Of a DNA stretch of 64,000 bases, positions 54,585-62,860 are shown piece by piece (the first letter of the stretch is position 1; every line of letters starts with the position of its first letter). The translations under genes were made by a program, and so were the position numbers. The notes beneath the pieces were generated by a model. That model made no database searches, had not been told where the DNA came from, and worked only from the letters and a program-made list of their open reading frames with translations. Source of the DNA: Sporolactobacillus sp. CQH2019 (GTDB taxonomy: Bacteria; Bacillota; Bacilli; Bacillales; Sporolactobacillaceae); assembly GCF_028765345.1 (NCBI RefSeq), contig NZ_JARAJZ010000006.1, positions 204,861 to 268,860 of the forward strand, read 5' to 3'.

Positions 54585-55067
54585 TCATTTTCCGATGCTG
54601 CGCCAACTCAGGCGGGCCGGTAAAATGCGTCCTGAATTTTCAGAAACGCATCGCTGATCATTCCGTCCCGATGAAATCGGGAGGCGGGGCCGGCTAAAAG
54701 TCCGAAGATAGTTCTGATTATTCGCATTATTTTAATTCCAGTCTGTTTATTAACCATTACTGTTGATTCTTCCGGCTGTTACTGATGATTCTCGGGCATT
54801 TACTATTGATTTTTTAACCGGTCACTGATCACTTTCCGTATCGAGCGGTCGATTGTCGGGCGTCTGCGCCGGTGAACACATGGAGGTGAATTTTTTCAGC
54901 TGCTTCTTTTCACAAACTGCTGAAAAAAGCCGCCGAATGCCGGGATGACTGCTGAACCGGTTCAAGGGCTGCCGAATAAAGGAAGATCTGCCCTCATTTT
55001 TCATCGATTGATTCCATCGGACCGGGATTGAACGCGCGCCGGCCGGCTTGTTTTCTCCCGAAGTATC
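54585..55067. other. Convergent gap with hairpins and a small repeat field
   Basis: 483 bp between converging GT4 genes. TCCCGAT (54666-54672) and ATCGGGA (54676-54682) form a perfect hairpin with no T run. TTTTTTCAGC (54891-54900) and GCTGAAAAAA (54919-54928) form a 10-bp dyad whose orientation does not suit a terminator. The repeat field is listed separately. No gene is seen. Confidence 0.45.
54757..54840. repeat. Degenerate short tandem repeats, about 22-bp period
   Basis: TTACTGTTGATTCTTCCGG, TTACTGATGATTCTCGGG, TTACTATTGATTTTTTAACC and TCACTGATCACTTTCC begin at 54757, 54779, 54800 and 54822, so the steps are 22, 21 and 22 bp. The core is TTACTGWTGATT. The period equals two DNA helical turns, as in the large array at 3462-4287, though the sequence differs. 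Confidence 0.7.
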
Positions 55068-56234
55068 TTATTTGTCCGCCCTGCCCGGGCATTCGCCGAC
55101 TAAGAGATCATGCAATTTTCCTGCCGAACGGGCCCATGTATATTTTTGAGCATTCTTTATACCCTTGTTGATCAGGTCCCGGCGCAATCCGGCATCGGTC
55201 AGTACCTTGGCCATTGCTTCGGCTATTTGATCGATATCCGCCGGATCGACCAGCAGAGCGGCATCTCCGCATACCTCCGGCAATGCGGAGACGTTGGAGG
55301 CGACGACAGGGGTGCCGGCAGCCATTGCTTCCAGGACAGGGATGCCGAATCCCTCATAAAGCGATACAAATATTTTAAGATCGGCTAATTGATAAAATGC
55401 CGCCTTGTCCGCGTTCTCCACCCGGCCGACAAATCTGACAAATGGCCGGATGCCTAACTCCTCCGCCATTTTTTTCAGCGGTTCATTGCCGTTTGTGATG
55501 ACCAGATGAACGTTTGTTCTGAGTGCCTGCGGGATTCGGGCATATGCTTTGAGAATGGAGCCGACGTTTTTATGCTTCCTTGCTGAACCGAAATATAAAA
55601 TAAATTTCTCCGGCAGCCGATATTTTTCCCTGACCGATTCCAGCTGAACCCGGTCGACCGGGTTGTTGAATTCCGCAAAATCGACGCCGTCGGGTATGAC
55701 ATGAATCCTATTGTGAGGAATATGAAAGTAGGCCGCAATATCATTTCTGGAATAGTCCGATACGGTCAGAATCGTATCCGAGCGGCTGACGGCATCCTGA
55801 ACGTAGCTCAGAAACGTTTTTCTGACAGCTGCACTTTCAACCTCCGTTTTCAGCGGGATCAGATCGTGAATCGTTGTCACGACTTTTCCGTCAAATTTAG
55901 TTCTAGGCAGCTTATGGTTGAGGTATAAATAAATATCGCTTTTTCTCCGGCAGATCTGATGCATATAGACGGGAAATATTTTTAAGTGAGTGTTATAGGC
56001 AATCCTTGCAGGCAGATGGAGGATCTTTACAGCAAAATGAAATCTTTTGAAATTTTTTCTTTGCAGCCCTCTGGCGTAAAAAACATTTCCCGAACAGTCC
56101 AAATCTTTGTAATTCATTAATTCCATAATGATTCTGTTTTCGTAGACGCCGATTCCTATATGAAAATGATTGACTTCCTGCATGCCAAAGTCGACTTTCA
56201 GCACAGCACGCCCCTCCCGGACCGGAAATTGCAT
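55068..56234 (-). CDS. GT4 family glycosyltransferase
   Basis: A 388-residue GT-B transferase. VTTIHDLIPLKTE, DTILTVSDYSRNDIAAYFHI, IHVIPDGVDF, ILYFGSARKHKNVGSILKAY and YEGFGIPVLEAMAAGTPVVA (EX7E) are typical of mannosyl- or rhamnosyl-transferases of group 1. ATG 56234 is chosen, with only a weak GAAGAG site; GTG 56258 would overlap the flippase gene by 17 bp and has no site. It follows the flippase gene and is probably cotranscribed. It builds the repeat unit of the envelope polysaccharide. Confidence 0.87.
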   Translation of the reverse strand: MQFPVREGRAVLKVDFGMQEVNHFHIGIGVYENRIIMELMNYKDLDCSGNVFYARGLQRKNFKRFHFAVKILHLPARIAYNTHLKIFPVYMHQICRRKSDIYLYLNHKLPRTKFDGKVVTTIHDLIPLKTEVESAAVRKTFLSYVQDAVSRSDTILTVSDYSRNDIAAYFHIPHNRIHVIPDGVDFAEFNNPVDRVQLESVREKYRLPEKFILYFGSARKHKNVGSILKAYARIPQALRTNVHLVITNGNEPLKKMAEELGIRPFVRFVGRVENADKAAFYQLADLKIFVSLYEGFGIPVLEAMAAGTPVVASNVSALPEVCGDAALLVDPADIDQIAEAMAKVLTDAGLRRDLINKGIKNAQKYTWARSAGKLHDLLVGECPGRADK

Positions 56235-56241
56235 GGGCTCT

Positions 56242-57651
56242 TCAGGCCTCAGAAGCACGTCTGCGGTGCGAAAGAACCCATATCTTTTTTATTGTAGGAT
56301 ATTGGACGGCCAGAACGGCTGCAAGCAGGCCGATATTAATGAAAAACGTATCGCTTGCAGGAAGCAGATTCAGAAACGCTCCGGCCAGAAGAACGAGAAA
56401 AACGATGTGATGCTTGACGACGGGGAACCTCATTCCGTTTGTCGCGGAAAAATGCGTCCGTGCGGCAAAAAAGAAGATGTAAGAAATAGAGGTGGCCATC
56501 GCGGCGCCGACCGCTCCGAATTTCGGAACGAGCAGGACGTTGATGATAACATTGGGAATGAGGGCGATGAGGCCGACCCATATACTTAAATAGCTTTTCT
56601 TTGAAAAGACGATGCCGAGGCACGTAGTCTCGCTGACCGTGTAGATAATCGGCTGCAGGCACAGGAAACCGATGATATATCGGGAGTCCGCATATCCGGG
56701 GGATAACAGCAGAACGATCAGATCCTTGAAAATTAAGATGCCGGCGGCAAGCACGGACATGCCGAGTAAAATCGAATCGCTGACGGTTTTAAAATAACGG
56801 ATGTTTTTTCCTTCAGCATACCAGCGATAGGCCGTCGGCACCCAGAAACTCGTGAAACTGGTCTGGACAATGGACAGGGCAGCGGCAATTTTCAGAGTGG
56901 CCGTAAAGATGCCGATCTGGTAAAAGTCGCTCCATGTTCGCAGAGACAGCCGATCCATCGAATCGAGCAGGCTGGAGAGCGAGGTGGCGACAACGATCGG
57001 CAGACCGAACGCAATCATCGCTTTCAACAGGCCCGTGTCCAGTGAAAAATGTTTCAGGTTGAAAAGGCTTCTGTATCTGAAAAGCAAATAGAGATCGCCG
57101 AGAATCTGACCGAAAACAGCCGAATAAACAACCGCGAGAAAATCGCGTCGGATGAAAAAAATAAAAAACAAAGTCAGCACAAGAACGGCGAATTTGACAA
57201 AGATATTGAGCAGGGAATACTCCAGTGCTTTTTCCTGCATCCGGATAGAGAGGAGAATAAACCGTTCGAACACCATAAAAACGATCATGACGCCGAACAA
57301 AACGGCCGGGAGCTTGTCGCCCGGACTGCCGAATAACAGCCGGGAAACCGTTGCAGGCAGAGCAAGAGCCGCAAAAAGTGTGCAGAACGCTAACAAAAGC
57401 GGCAGCAAGAGGGCGTTCTGAAACAGATTCTGCTTATTCTCCGTATCATGATATTCCCTTGTGTAAGCCTGATCCACTCCAAAAAACAGGAAAGTCGCAA
57501 AGATCATCTGGAAGAGCGTGAACATGCTCGCTTTGCCGTATTCATCCGGACTGATAAAATGTGTGGTCAGAGGGATCGTAATAAATGAAAGAAAAGCGCC
57601 GACAAACGGCCCAACCGAAAATCCGATAAATTTCCGTATAAAAGCTCTCAT
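56242..57651 (-). CDS. Polysaccharide flippase of the MOP superfamily (Wzx/TuaB-like)
   Basis: A 469-residue membrane protein with about 12-14 helices. GPFVGAFLSFITIPLTTHFISPDEYGKASMF is split by hydrophobic stretches as in Wzx-type lipid-linked repeat-unit exporters, and the arginine-containing NRLS-like DSMDRLSL segment is present. The start is uncertain: ATG 57651 and TTG 57663 both lack a good ribosome site. It is divergent from the priming transferase gene. In a tua-like system it would correspond to TuaB, moving undecaprenyl-linked units outward. Confidence 0.85.
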   Translation of the reverse strand: MRAFIRKFIGFSVGPFVGAFLSFITIPLTTHFISPDEYGKASMFTLFQMIFATFLFFGVDQAYTREYHDTENKQNLFQNALLLPLLLAFCTLFAALALPATVSRLLFGSPGDKLPAVLFGVMIVFMVFERFILLSIRMQEKALEYSLLNIFVKFAVLVLTLFFIFFIRRDFLAVVYSAVFGQILGDLYLLFRYRSLFNLKHFSLDTGLLKAMIAFGLPIVVATSLSSLLDSMDRLSLRTWSDFYQIGIFTATLKIAAALSIVQTSFTSFWVPTAYRWYAEGKNIRYFKTVSDSILLGMSVLAAGILIFKDLIVLLLSPGYADSRYIIGFLCLQPIIYTVSETTCLGIVFSKKSYLSIWVGLIALIPNVIINVLLVPKFGAVGAAMATSISYIFFFAARTHFSATNGMRFPVVKHHIVFLVLLAGAFLNLLPASDTFFINIGLLAAVLAVQYPTIKKIWVLSHRRRASEA

Positions 57652-57883
57652 CCTATTGAACAATAGAGTTGGTTCTATTGCTTCCTTCCATAAAAATTCA
57701 TTTTCAGTATGCCGGAATCGGCCGATTCATATAACCCGAACCGTCCGAAGAGGCCGAAAAGAAATATCCGGCGTTAGCATAAACATACCGCTTTAAAATT
57801 TTCATATCAAGGTATTCTTACTATTCTCAACAATTTTTACATGATCTTCATATAAACTTGATATTCGCAACACATAATATAAC

Positions 57884-57889
57884 TATAAT
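57884..57889 (+). promoter_or_regulatory. Candidate -10 box before the priming sugar transferase gene
   Basis: A perfect TATAAT lies in an AT-rich stretch 52 bp before the GTG start. No matching -35 at 16-18 bp was found, so activation or an extended site would be needed. The 57652-57941 gap also serves the divergent flippase gene. Confidence 0.35.
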
Positions 57890-57941
57890 TCAAATATGGG
57901 TTGGCATCCGAAAAAAGAAAGTACGACGAGGTGGTTTTGTT

Positions 57942-58601
57942 GTGAATGCTGAAAAAGAACTCAATCTTTACGGCGACTATTCAATCGACAGTCAGCCCTG
58001 GGTGCCGCTGCCAAGACAGCTGAAATCCTATCTTTTTGTAAAAAGAGGGTTTGATCTGGCGGCGGCGGCGATCGGATTAATTATTGCAGCGCCCATAATC
58101 GGCATTTTTTCGCTCTTAATTGTACTTGAGACACCCGGATCTCCATTTTACATCCAGCAAAGAGTCGGTAAGAACGGAAAAAATTTCTACCTTATTAAAC
58201 TTCGTTCGATGCGTAAAGATGCGGAAAAACAGGGGGCGCAGTGGGCGGCGGAGCACGATCCCCGCGTGACGAAGGTGGGAGCGGCCATCCGGAAAACGAG
58301 GATTGACGAGCTGCCGCAGCTGCTGATGGTATTGAAAGGGGACATGTCGATCATCGGCCCGAGGCCGGAAAGACCCGTGTTCGTGCAAAAATTCAATCGC
58401 GAAATCCAGGGATTTTCACGGCGTCTTGCGGTTAAACCGGGATTAACCGGACTCGCGCAGGTTAATGGCGGCTACAACATCTCGCCGCGAGAAAAGCTTA
58501 AATATGATTTGAAATACATTCACAATATCTCACCCGCTCTTGAATTCAAAATTCTATTAAAAACGATCAAGGTCCTGATTACGGGCGAAGGAGCCCGTTA
58601 G
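57942..58601 (+). CDS. Priming sugar-phosphate transferase (WcaJ/TuaA-like)
   Basis: A 219-residue bacterial sugar transferase. One N-terminal membrane segment (about 37-60) precedes FYIQQRVGKNGKNFYLIKLRSM split by the catalytic region, then ETPGSPF, RKTRIDELPQLLMVLKGDMS, GPRPERPVF and PGLTGLAQVNG, the family core. GTG 57942 is chosen because GAGGTGG lies 7 nt upstream. It transfers a sugar 1-phosphate to undecaprenyl phosphate, the first step of the repeat unit. Size and role fit TuaA of Bacillus subtilis (about 216 residues). Confidence 0.9.
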   Translation: MNAEKELNLYGDYSIDSQPWVPLPRQLKSYLFVKRGFDLAAAAIGLIIAAPIIGIFSLLIVLETPGSPFYIQQRVGKNGKNFYLIKLRSMRKDAEKQGAQWAAEHDPRVTKVGAAIRKTRIDELPQLLMVLKGDMSIIGPRPERPVFVQKFNREIQGFSRRLAVKPGLTGLAQVNGGYNISPREKLKYDLKYIHNISPALEFKILLKTIKVLITGEGAR

Positions 58602-58791
58602 AAAATACGCGCCGGAGTATGGAGCGGATAGAAAATGGACATGTATGTATGAGAGGCTGCAGAGAGAGGATTTCCGTCAGACAGCGTGCAGATCATTGGC
58701 ACCGTTATCATATTTTTTCATGTACTGCGTGCAGGGGTAGGCTCCTTCCGCGACTGAATAAAAAACAGCAAATGACTCAGGAGGGATTCTC

Positions 58792-59727
58792 ATGAAAAAA
58801 GTGGTTGTAACAGGGGGAGCCGGTTTTATCGGATCGCATGTTGTTGAGACATTGCTCCGCCAGGATTATCAGGTCGCGGTGATCGACAACTTTGCAACGG
58901 GCCATCGTGAAAATATTGCCGGACTGCCTGTCGACGTCCATGTCTTCGATGTGACGGATCCCGATGTGATGGATCTGATTGTCTCTCTTCATCCGGACTC
59001 GATTGTCCATCTTGCGGCGCAAATCAGTGTCGCGCAGTCCGTGCGCGATCCTCTGTTTGATGAACAGGTCAATATAAAGGGCTCGCTTCATGTACTGCGT
59101 GCGGCTGTCCGGTCGTCAGTCAAAAAAATCGTTTTTGCCTCTTCCGCAGCGGTCTATGGAAGTCCCATCTCACTGCCGGTGACCGTCGGACACCCGACCT
59201 GTCCCGAGTCCCCCTACGGCCTGACCAAACTGACGGTTGAGCGCTACCTGCAGACATTCTACAAATTATTCGGCCTGCCTTACGCTATCCTGCGATTCAG
59301 CAATGTCTACGGGCCGAGACAGGACGCCGGGGGAGAAGGCGGCGTCGTGTCGATTTTCTCAGATTGCCTGAACCGGGACATTCCCCCCTTTATTTTTGGC
59401 GACGGAAAACAGACAAGGGATTTTATTTTTGTCAGGGACCTTGCATCGGCTGTTGTAAAAAGCCTTCAGACCGAAAAAAATCTATGTGTCAATATCTCTT
59501 CCGGCTCATCGGTGACCATCAATCAATTGTTCCGCATGTTAAGAAGCATTTCCGCTTCAAAAGTGAACGCGATCTACAAAGAAGCGCGTCCCGGAGATAT
59601 TCGTGAAAGTACGCTTTCGAACAAAGAAGCGAAGAAACTTCTGAATTGGGAACCTGTGACCGACCTCTTCAAAGGCCTGCAGGAAACGCTTCGCTTTTCA
59701 AACCGTACACCGGCTTCATCAAATTAA
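58792..59727 (+). CDS. NAD-dependent sugar epimerase (GalE-like)
   Basis: A 311-residue extended short-chain dehydrogenase. VVVTGGAGFIGSHVVETLL is the NAD motif, SSAAVYGSP supplies the Ser and SPYGLTKLTVE the YxxxK pair; RFSNVYGPRQ and RDFIFVRDLASAV are UDP-sugar epimerase signatures. AGGAGGG precedes the ATG. It probably interconverts UDP-glucose/galactose or the GlcNAc/GalNAc or uronate forms for the polysaccharide. It lies where TuaD (UDP-glucose dehydrogenase) occurs in B. subtilis, but it is not a dehydrogenase of that type. Confidence 0.88.
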   Translation: MKKVVVTGGAGFIGSHVVETLLRQDYQVAVIDNFATGHRENIAGLPVDVHVFDVTDPDVMDLIVSLHPDSIVHLAAQISVAQSVRDPLFDEQVNIKGSLHVLRAAVRSSVKKIVFASSAAVYGSPISLPVTVGHPTCPESPYGLTKLTVERYLQTFYKLFGLPYAILRFSNVYGPRQDAGGEGGVVSIFSDCLNRDIPPFIFGDGKQTRDFIFVRDLASAVVKSLQTEKNLCVNISSGSSVTINQLFRMLRSISASKVNAIYKEARPGDIRESTLSNKEAKKLLNWEPVTDLFKGLQETLRFSNRTPASSN

Positions 59728-59860
59728 TGAGTGTCGAAGACAGTGGATGCAGGGCAGCGGCTTTGCCGGCCTGCTTTCTCACGGGGACGTCCGGCGGGAC
59801 GGGATCTGCGGTTATGATGCATTCATTGCGAAAATGAAATGAAACAGGGAGCAAAACTGA

Positions 59861-61348
59861 ATGGACAGCAACAGGGCAGTGAAACAGGCAACGGGGATAC
59901 TGGCGATCCTGCTAGCGGGAATGATTGCCATCGGTTCGCTCGGATCGGGCCCCATGCAGCTCTTCTTTTTCTTTATATGGATCTGGGCCTTTATTATTTT
60001 AAGCCTCTATCTTAAGTCATTTCTGGATAACGGACAGCTGCTCAGAAGCGTCATGTATTTACTGCTGATTACCACGTTCTTTAATCAGTCATTTTTGAGT
60101 ATCCGTTTCGGCTTTTTTTCATTATTTACGTACCGGCTCCTGCTGATTGCGGCGCTGATTGTCTTTTTTTTCTATATAGCCAGGCACGACGGTCTGTCTG
60201 CCGACTGGCGGCGGCTTCAGGTAAAGGGCATTCTGCTTTTTCTGCTGTTCTGGATGGCTTATGGCGGGGTCTCGTTAATTTGGTCAGAATCCGTGCTCGA
60301 CGGCATCAAGTATCTCTTTCTGATGGGCGTCGGTGTGGCGTTTGTCTTCCTGTCGGTTTTTACGTTTACACGAATGAGCCGGCTGCTTACTTTCTACAGC
60401 ATCTGGATGATTATGACGGCAGGCCTTCTTGTCCTCGGCCTGATTAACTATTTCGGACATATTCAGCTGCCGACGTCGGCGCTTTACGGGGCACCGCCCT
60501 ACAAAATTGCTTATCCGACCGCTGTTTTTACGAATCAGAACGACTTTGCCACATTTTTAAGCATTTCTTTCTTCTTTTACCTGTCCGCGGCCAGAAATAT
60601 TCTGAATACAGCCCGGCGGACGGCGGCGCTGCTGCTCGCGGGGCTTTCGTTTTTCATGATTGTCGTCACGGATTCAAGAGCGAGTGTCATCGGGATTGCC
60701 GTCGGAGGCATTCTTTATTTATTTCTCTTCCTTCCGCCGAAAGCAAAGAGAGCCAGCATCCTCGCCTGTTCGGCAGCGATCCTGTTCGGCCTGATCGTTT
60801 TTTCTAAAAGCCTGATCGCTAAATTCAGCGGGCTGTTTCTGGATACAGCGAGCTATTCGGTCAATGCAACCCTGTCGTCGAACGTGATCAGAGGCAATCT
60901 GCTGAAAGATACATTCCATTATCTGGCAGATACGTTCGGTCTGGGCGTGGGTGCGGGCAATCTGCCCTATTATCTTGAATATCAGCCGATTTCCGATACC
61001 GGCCATATTTACCAGGTGCATAACTGGCTGGCGGAGATTCTCGGCAACTTCGGCCTGATGATCGCTCTTGGGTATGTCACCATGTATGCCTGTCTGTTTG
61101 CCGGTTTATACAGAGCCAGCCGGCTTTGCAGCGGCCGGGCGCACAGGATGCTGATTGAAGGCTGCCTGACGGCGATGGCCGCCTTTGCCGTCTCGAGCGT
61201 CAGCCCGAGTTCGGTCAGCAACCTTTACTTTCACTGGGTATTTCTCGGCCTGCTCATTTCCGCCGTTTCCGTACTGAAAAATGAGGCGCTTAATGCGGGC
61301 GGCATAAATACAGGAAAAATCAATGACCATGAAGGAGCCTATTTATGA
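59861..61348 (+). CDS. tuaE: O-antigen-polymerase-like membrane protein (TuaE-like)
   Basis: A 495-residue protein with about 11-12 membrane helices and the Wzy/ligase-type loop: VTDSRASVIGIAVGG, FGLGVGAGNLPYYLE and VHNWLAEILGNFGL. It probably polymerises lipid-linked repeat units outside the membrane. B. subtilis TuaE is about the same length. Its stop overlaps the next start in ATGA, and the next genes match tuaF, tuaG and tuaH in order and size, which supports the name. Confidence 0.78.
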   Translation: MDSNRAVKQATGILAILLAGMIAIGSLGSGPMQLFFFFIWIWAFIILSLYLKSFLDNGQLLRSVMYLLLITTFFNQSFLSIRFGFFSLFTYRLLLIAALIVFFFYIARHDGLSADWRRLQVKGILLFLLFWMAYGGVSLIWSESVLDGIKYLFLMGVGVAFVFLSVFTFTRMSRLLTFYSIWMIMTAGLLVLGLINYFGHIQLPTSALYGAPPYKIAYPTAVFTNQNDFATFLSISFFFYLSAARNILNTARRTAALLLAGLSFFMIVVTDSRASVIGIAVGGILYLFLFLPPKAKRASILACSAAILFGLIVFSKSLIAKFSGLFLDTASYSVNATLSSNVIRGNLLKDTFHYLADTFGLGVGAGNLPYYLEYQPISDTGHIYQVHNWLAEILGNFGLMIALGYVTMYACLFAGLYRASRLCSGRAHRMLIEGCLTAMAAFAVSSVSPSSVSNLYFHWVFLGLLISAVSVLKNEALNAGGINTGKINDHEGAYL

Positions 61349-62025
61349 ATATCGTTCACCGGCTGGCAGAAAGAGCCAAGAAATTTATATGGATCATCAT
61401 TGCCGTTCCGTTGATTTTCGGTGCGGCCGGGTGGCTTGTTCCGATCGGCAAAACCGTTTCACCCTATACGGCGACGGCCACTATTGCTTTAGGAAGCTAT
61501 TCGAATCCGGATTTTAATGATCCGAATCACGTCATGACTCTGCTGGGAAATTCCGCTTTTTTTCAGAAACAGCTGCCCGATTTATGGAAAACCCGCCAGA
61601 GTGAAATACTCAGCCAGCTCAAGGTGTCGGCAGTGAAAAATGAACTGATCCAGATTTCATTTACCGGAAAGTCAAAGAATGATGCGGTCGACACGGTCAA
61701 CCGGATCGCAGACAGCTTTTTGTCGGCCGATCGCCAGCAGTACCAGAAAAGGGAAACATTGATTAATCAATCGATCAGTGCGCTGAAAACTGTTAAAATC
61801 AATGAAAATACGGCGGTCGACCGTCAGCGTTTTCTGTACGATCTGCAGACGGCAAAACTGAACATCAAACCCGCTCAATTGCTGGAACCCGCAGATGCTG
61901 CCGCCGGTCCGGGCGGGAGGGCCTTCTCATCAAAGCAGAGAGCTGTACTCGGAGTGATGCTGGGCCTGACGATTGTTTTCTTATGGATTGTTTTTCCTGA
62001 GCTTGTCCGTGAAAGACGGGAATAG
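61345..62025 (+). CDS. tuaF: Wzz-like chain-length or export protein (TuaF-like)
   Basis: A 226-residue protein with two membrane helices (about 14-32 and 195-216) flanking an extracellular domain with coiled character, the layout of Wzz-type co-polymerases. TATIALGSYSNPDF is a conserved-looking segment. The length equals B. subtilis TuaF as I recall it. It starts within the tuaE stop and its own stop overlaps the GGAGG site of the following gene. Confidence 0.75.
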   Translation: MNIVHRLAERAKKFIWIIIAVPLIFGAAGWLVPIGKTVSPYTATATIALGSYSNPDFNDPNHVMTLLGNSAFFQKQLPDLWKTRQSEILSQLKVSAVKNELIQISFTGKSKNDAVDTVNRIADSFLSADRQQYQKRETLINQSISALKTVKINENTAVDRQRFLYDLQTAKLNIKPAQLLEPADAAAGPGGRAFSSKQRAVLGVMLGLTIVFLWIVFPELVRERRE

Positions 62026-62037
62026 GAGGACGCTGCC

Positions 62038-62796
62038 GTGCAGAATCATCCGCTTGTTTCGATCATCACACCTGCTTATAATGCGGCACAAACCATTGAT
62101 GCGACCATTGATTCAGTGATGAAACAAACCGTGAAGGATTGGGAAATGATTATTGTCGATGACTGCTCGACGGACGGGACGCGTGCCAGGCTGGCGCGTG
62201 CTGCGGCATCAGATGCCCGTATCCGCGTCCTGTTTCTTGAAAGGAACAGCGGAGCCGCTGCCGCACGCAATCATGCTCTCGATCTGGCGCGAGGCCGGTA
62301 TATCGCTTTCCTGGACAGCGATGACCGCTGGAAGAAGGATAAACTGGAAAAACAGCTGAAGTTTATGAGAAAATACAGCTATACCTTTACGTTTACCGGT
62401 TATGAGTATATCAGCCATGAGGGCGAGCCGCTGCATAAATGCGTCCGGGCGCCCCGTCGCGTAACCTACGCCGACATGCTGAAGAATACCATTGTCGGCT
62501 GCCTGACCGTGATCATCGACAGAGAGGCAGTCGGTGTTTTTCATATGCCGAATCTGCGCACACGCCAGGATCTGGCTACCTGGCTGGCGTTATTGAAAAA
62601 AGGCCGAGTCGCGTACGGCCTGGACGAACCGCTGGCAGAATACCGCATCGGCGGACCGGAGTCCCTTTCGCGCGATAAATGGAAGGCCGCCCGAAAAACA
62701 TGGTATGTTTACCGCCGAATGGAGAAACTGCCGTTATGGCGCTCCTGCTGGTATTTCTGCAACTATGCAGCCAATGCCGTGATCAAACGGTTTTGA
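62038..62796 (+). CDS. tuaG: GT2 family glycosyltransferase (TuaG-like)
   Basis: A 252-residue GT2 transferase. LVSIITPAYNAAQTIDATID, EMIIVDDCSTDGT, RNSGAAAARNHALD and IAFLDSDDRWKKDKLEKQL give the nucleotide-sugar and DxD motifs. GTG 62038 has GGAGG 9 nt upstream. The length equals that of TuaG, and YTFTFTGYEYIS resembles it from memory. It should add a sugar (GalNAc or glucuronate in teichuronic acid) to the repeat unit. Confidence 0.82.
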   Translation: MQNHPLVSIITPAYNAAQTIDATIDSVMKQTVKDWEMIIVDDCSTDGTRARLARAAASDARIRVLFLERNSGAAAARNHALDLARGRYIAFLDSDDRWKKDKLEKQLKFMRKYSYTFTFTGYEYISHEGEPLHKCVRAPRRVTYADMLKNTIVGCLTVIIDREAVGVFHMPNLRTRQDLATWLALLKKGRVAYGLDEPLAEYRIGGPESLSRDKWKAARKTWYVYRRMEKLPLWRSCWYFCNYAANAVIKRF

Positions 62797-62860
62797 TGCC
62801 GGATGTTTCCGGGCGGCCGGGGAATCCGTTATCTGGCCGATACGAAGGTGAAAAGAATCA

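Noticed and set aside
54891-54928. Rho-independent terminator between the convergent GT4 genes
   Set aside because: The 10-bp dyad has its T run on the 5' arm and A run on the 3' arm on both strands, so no U tract would follow the stem in either transcript.
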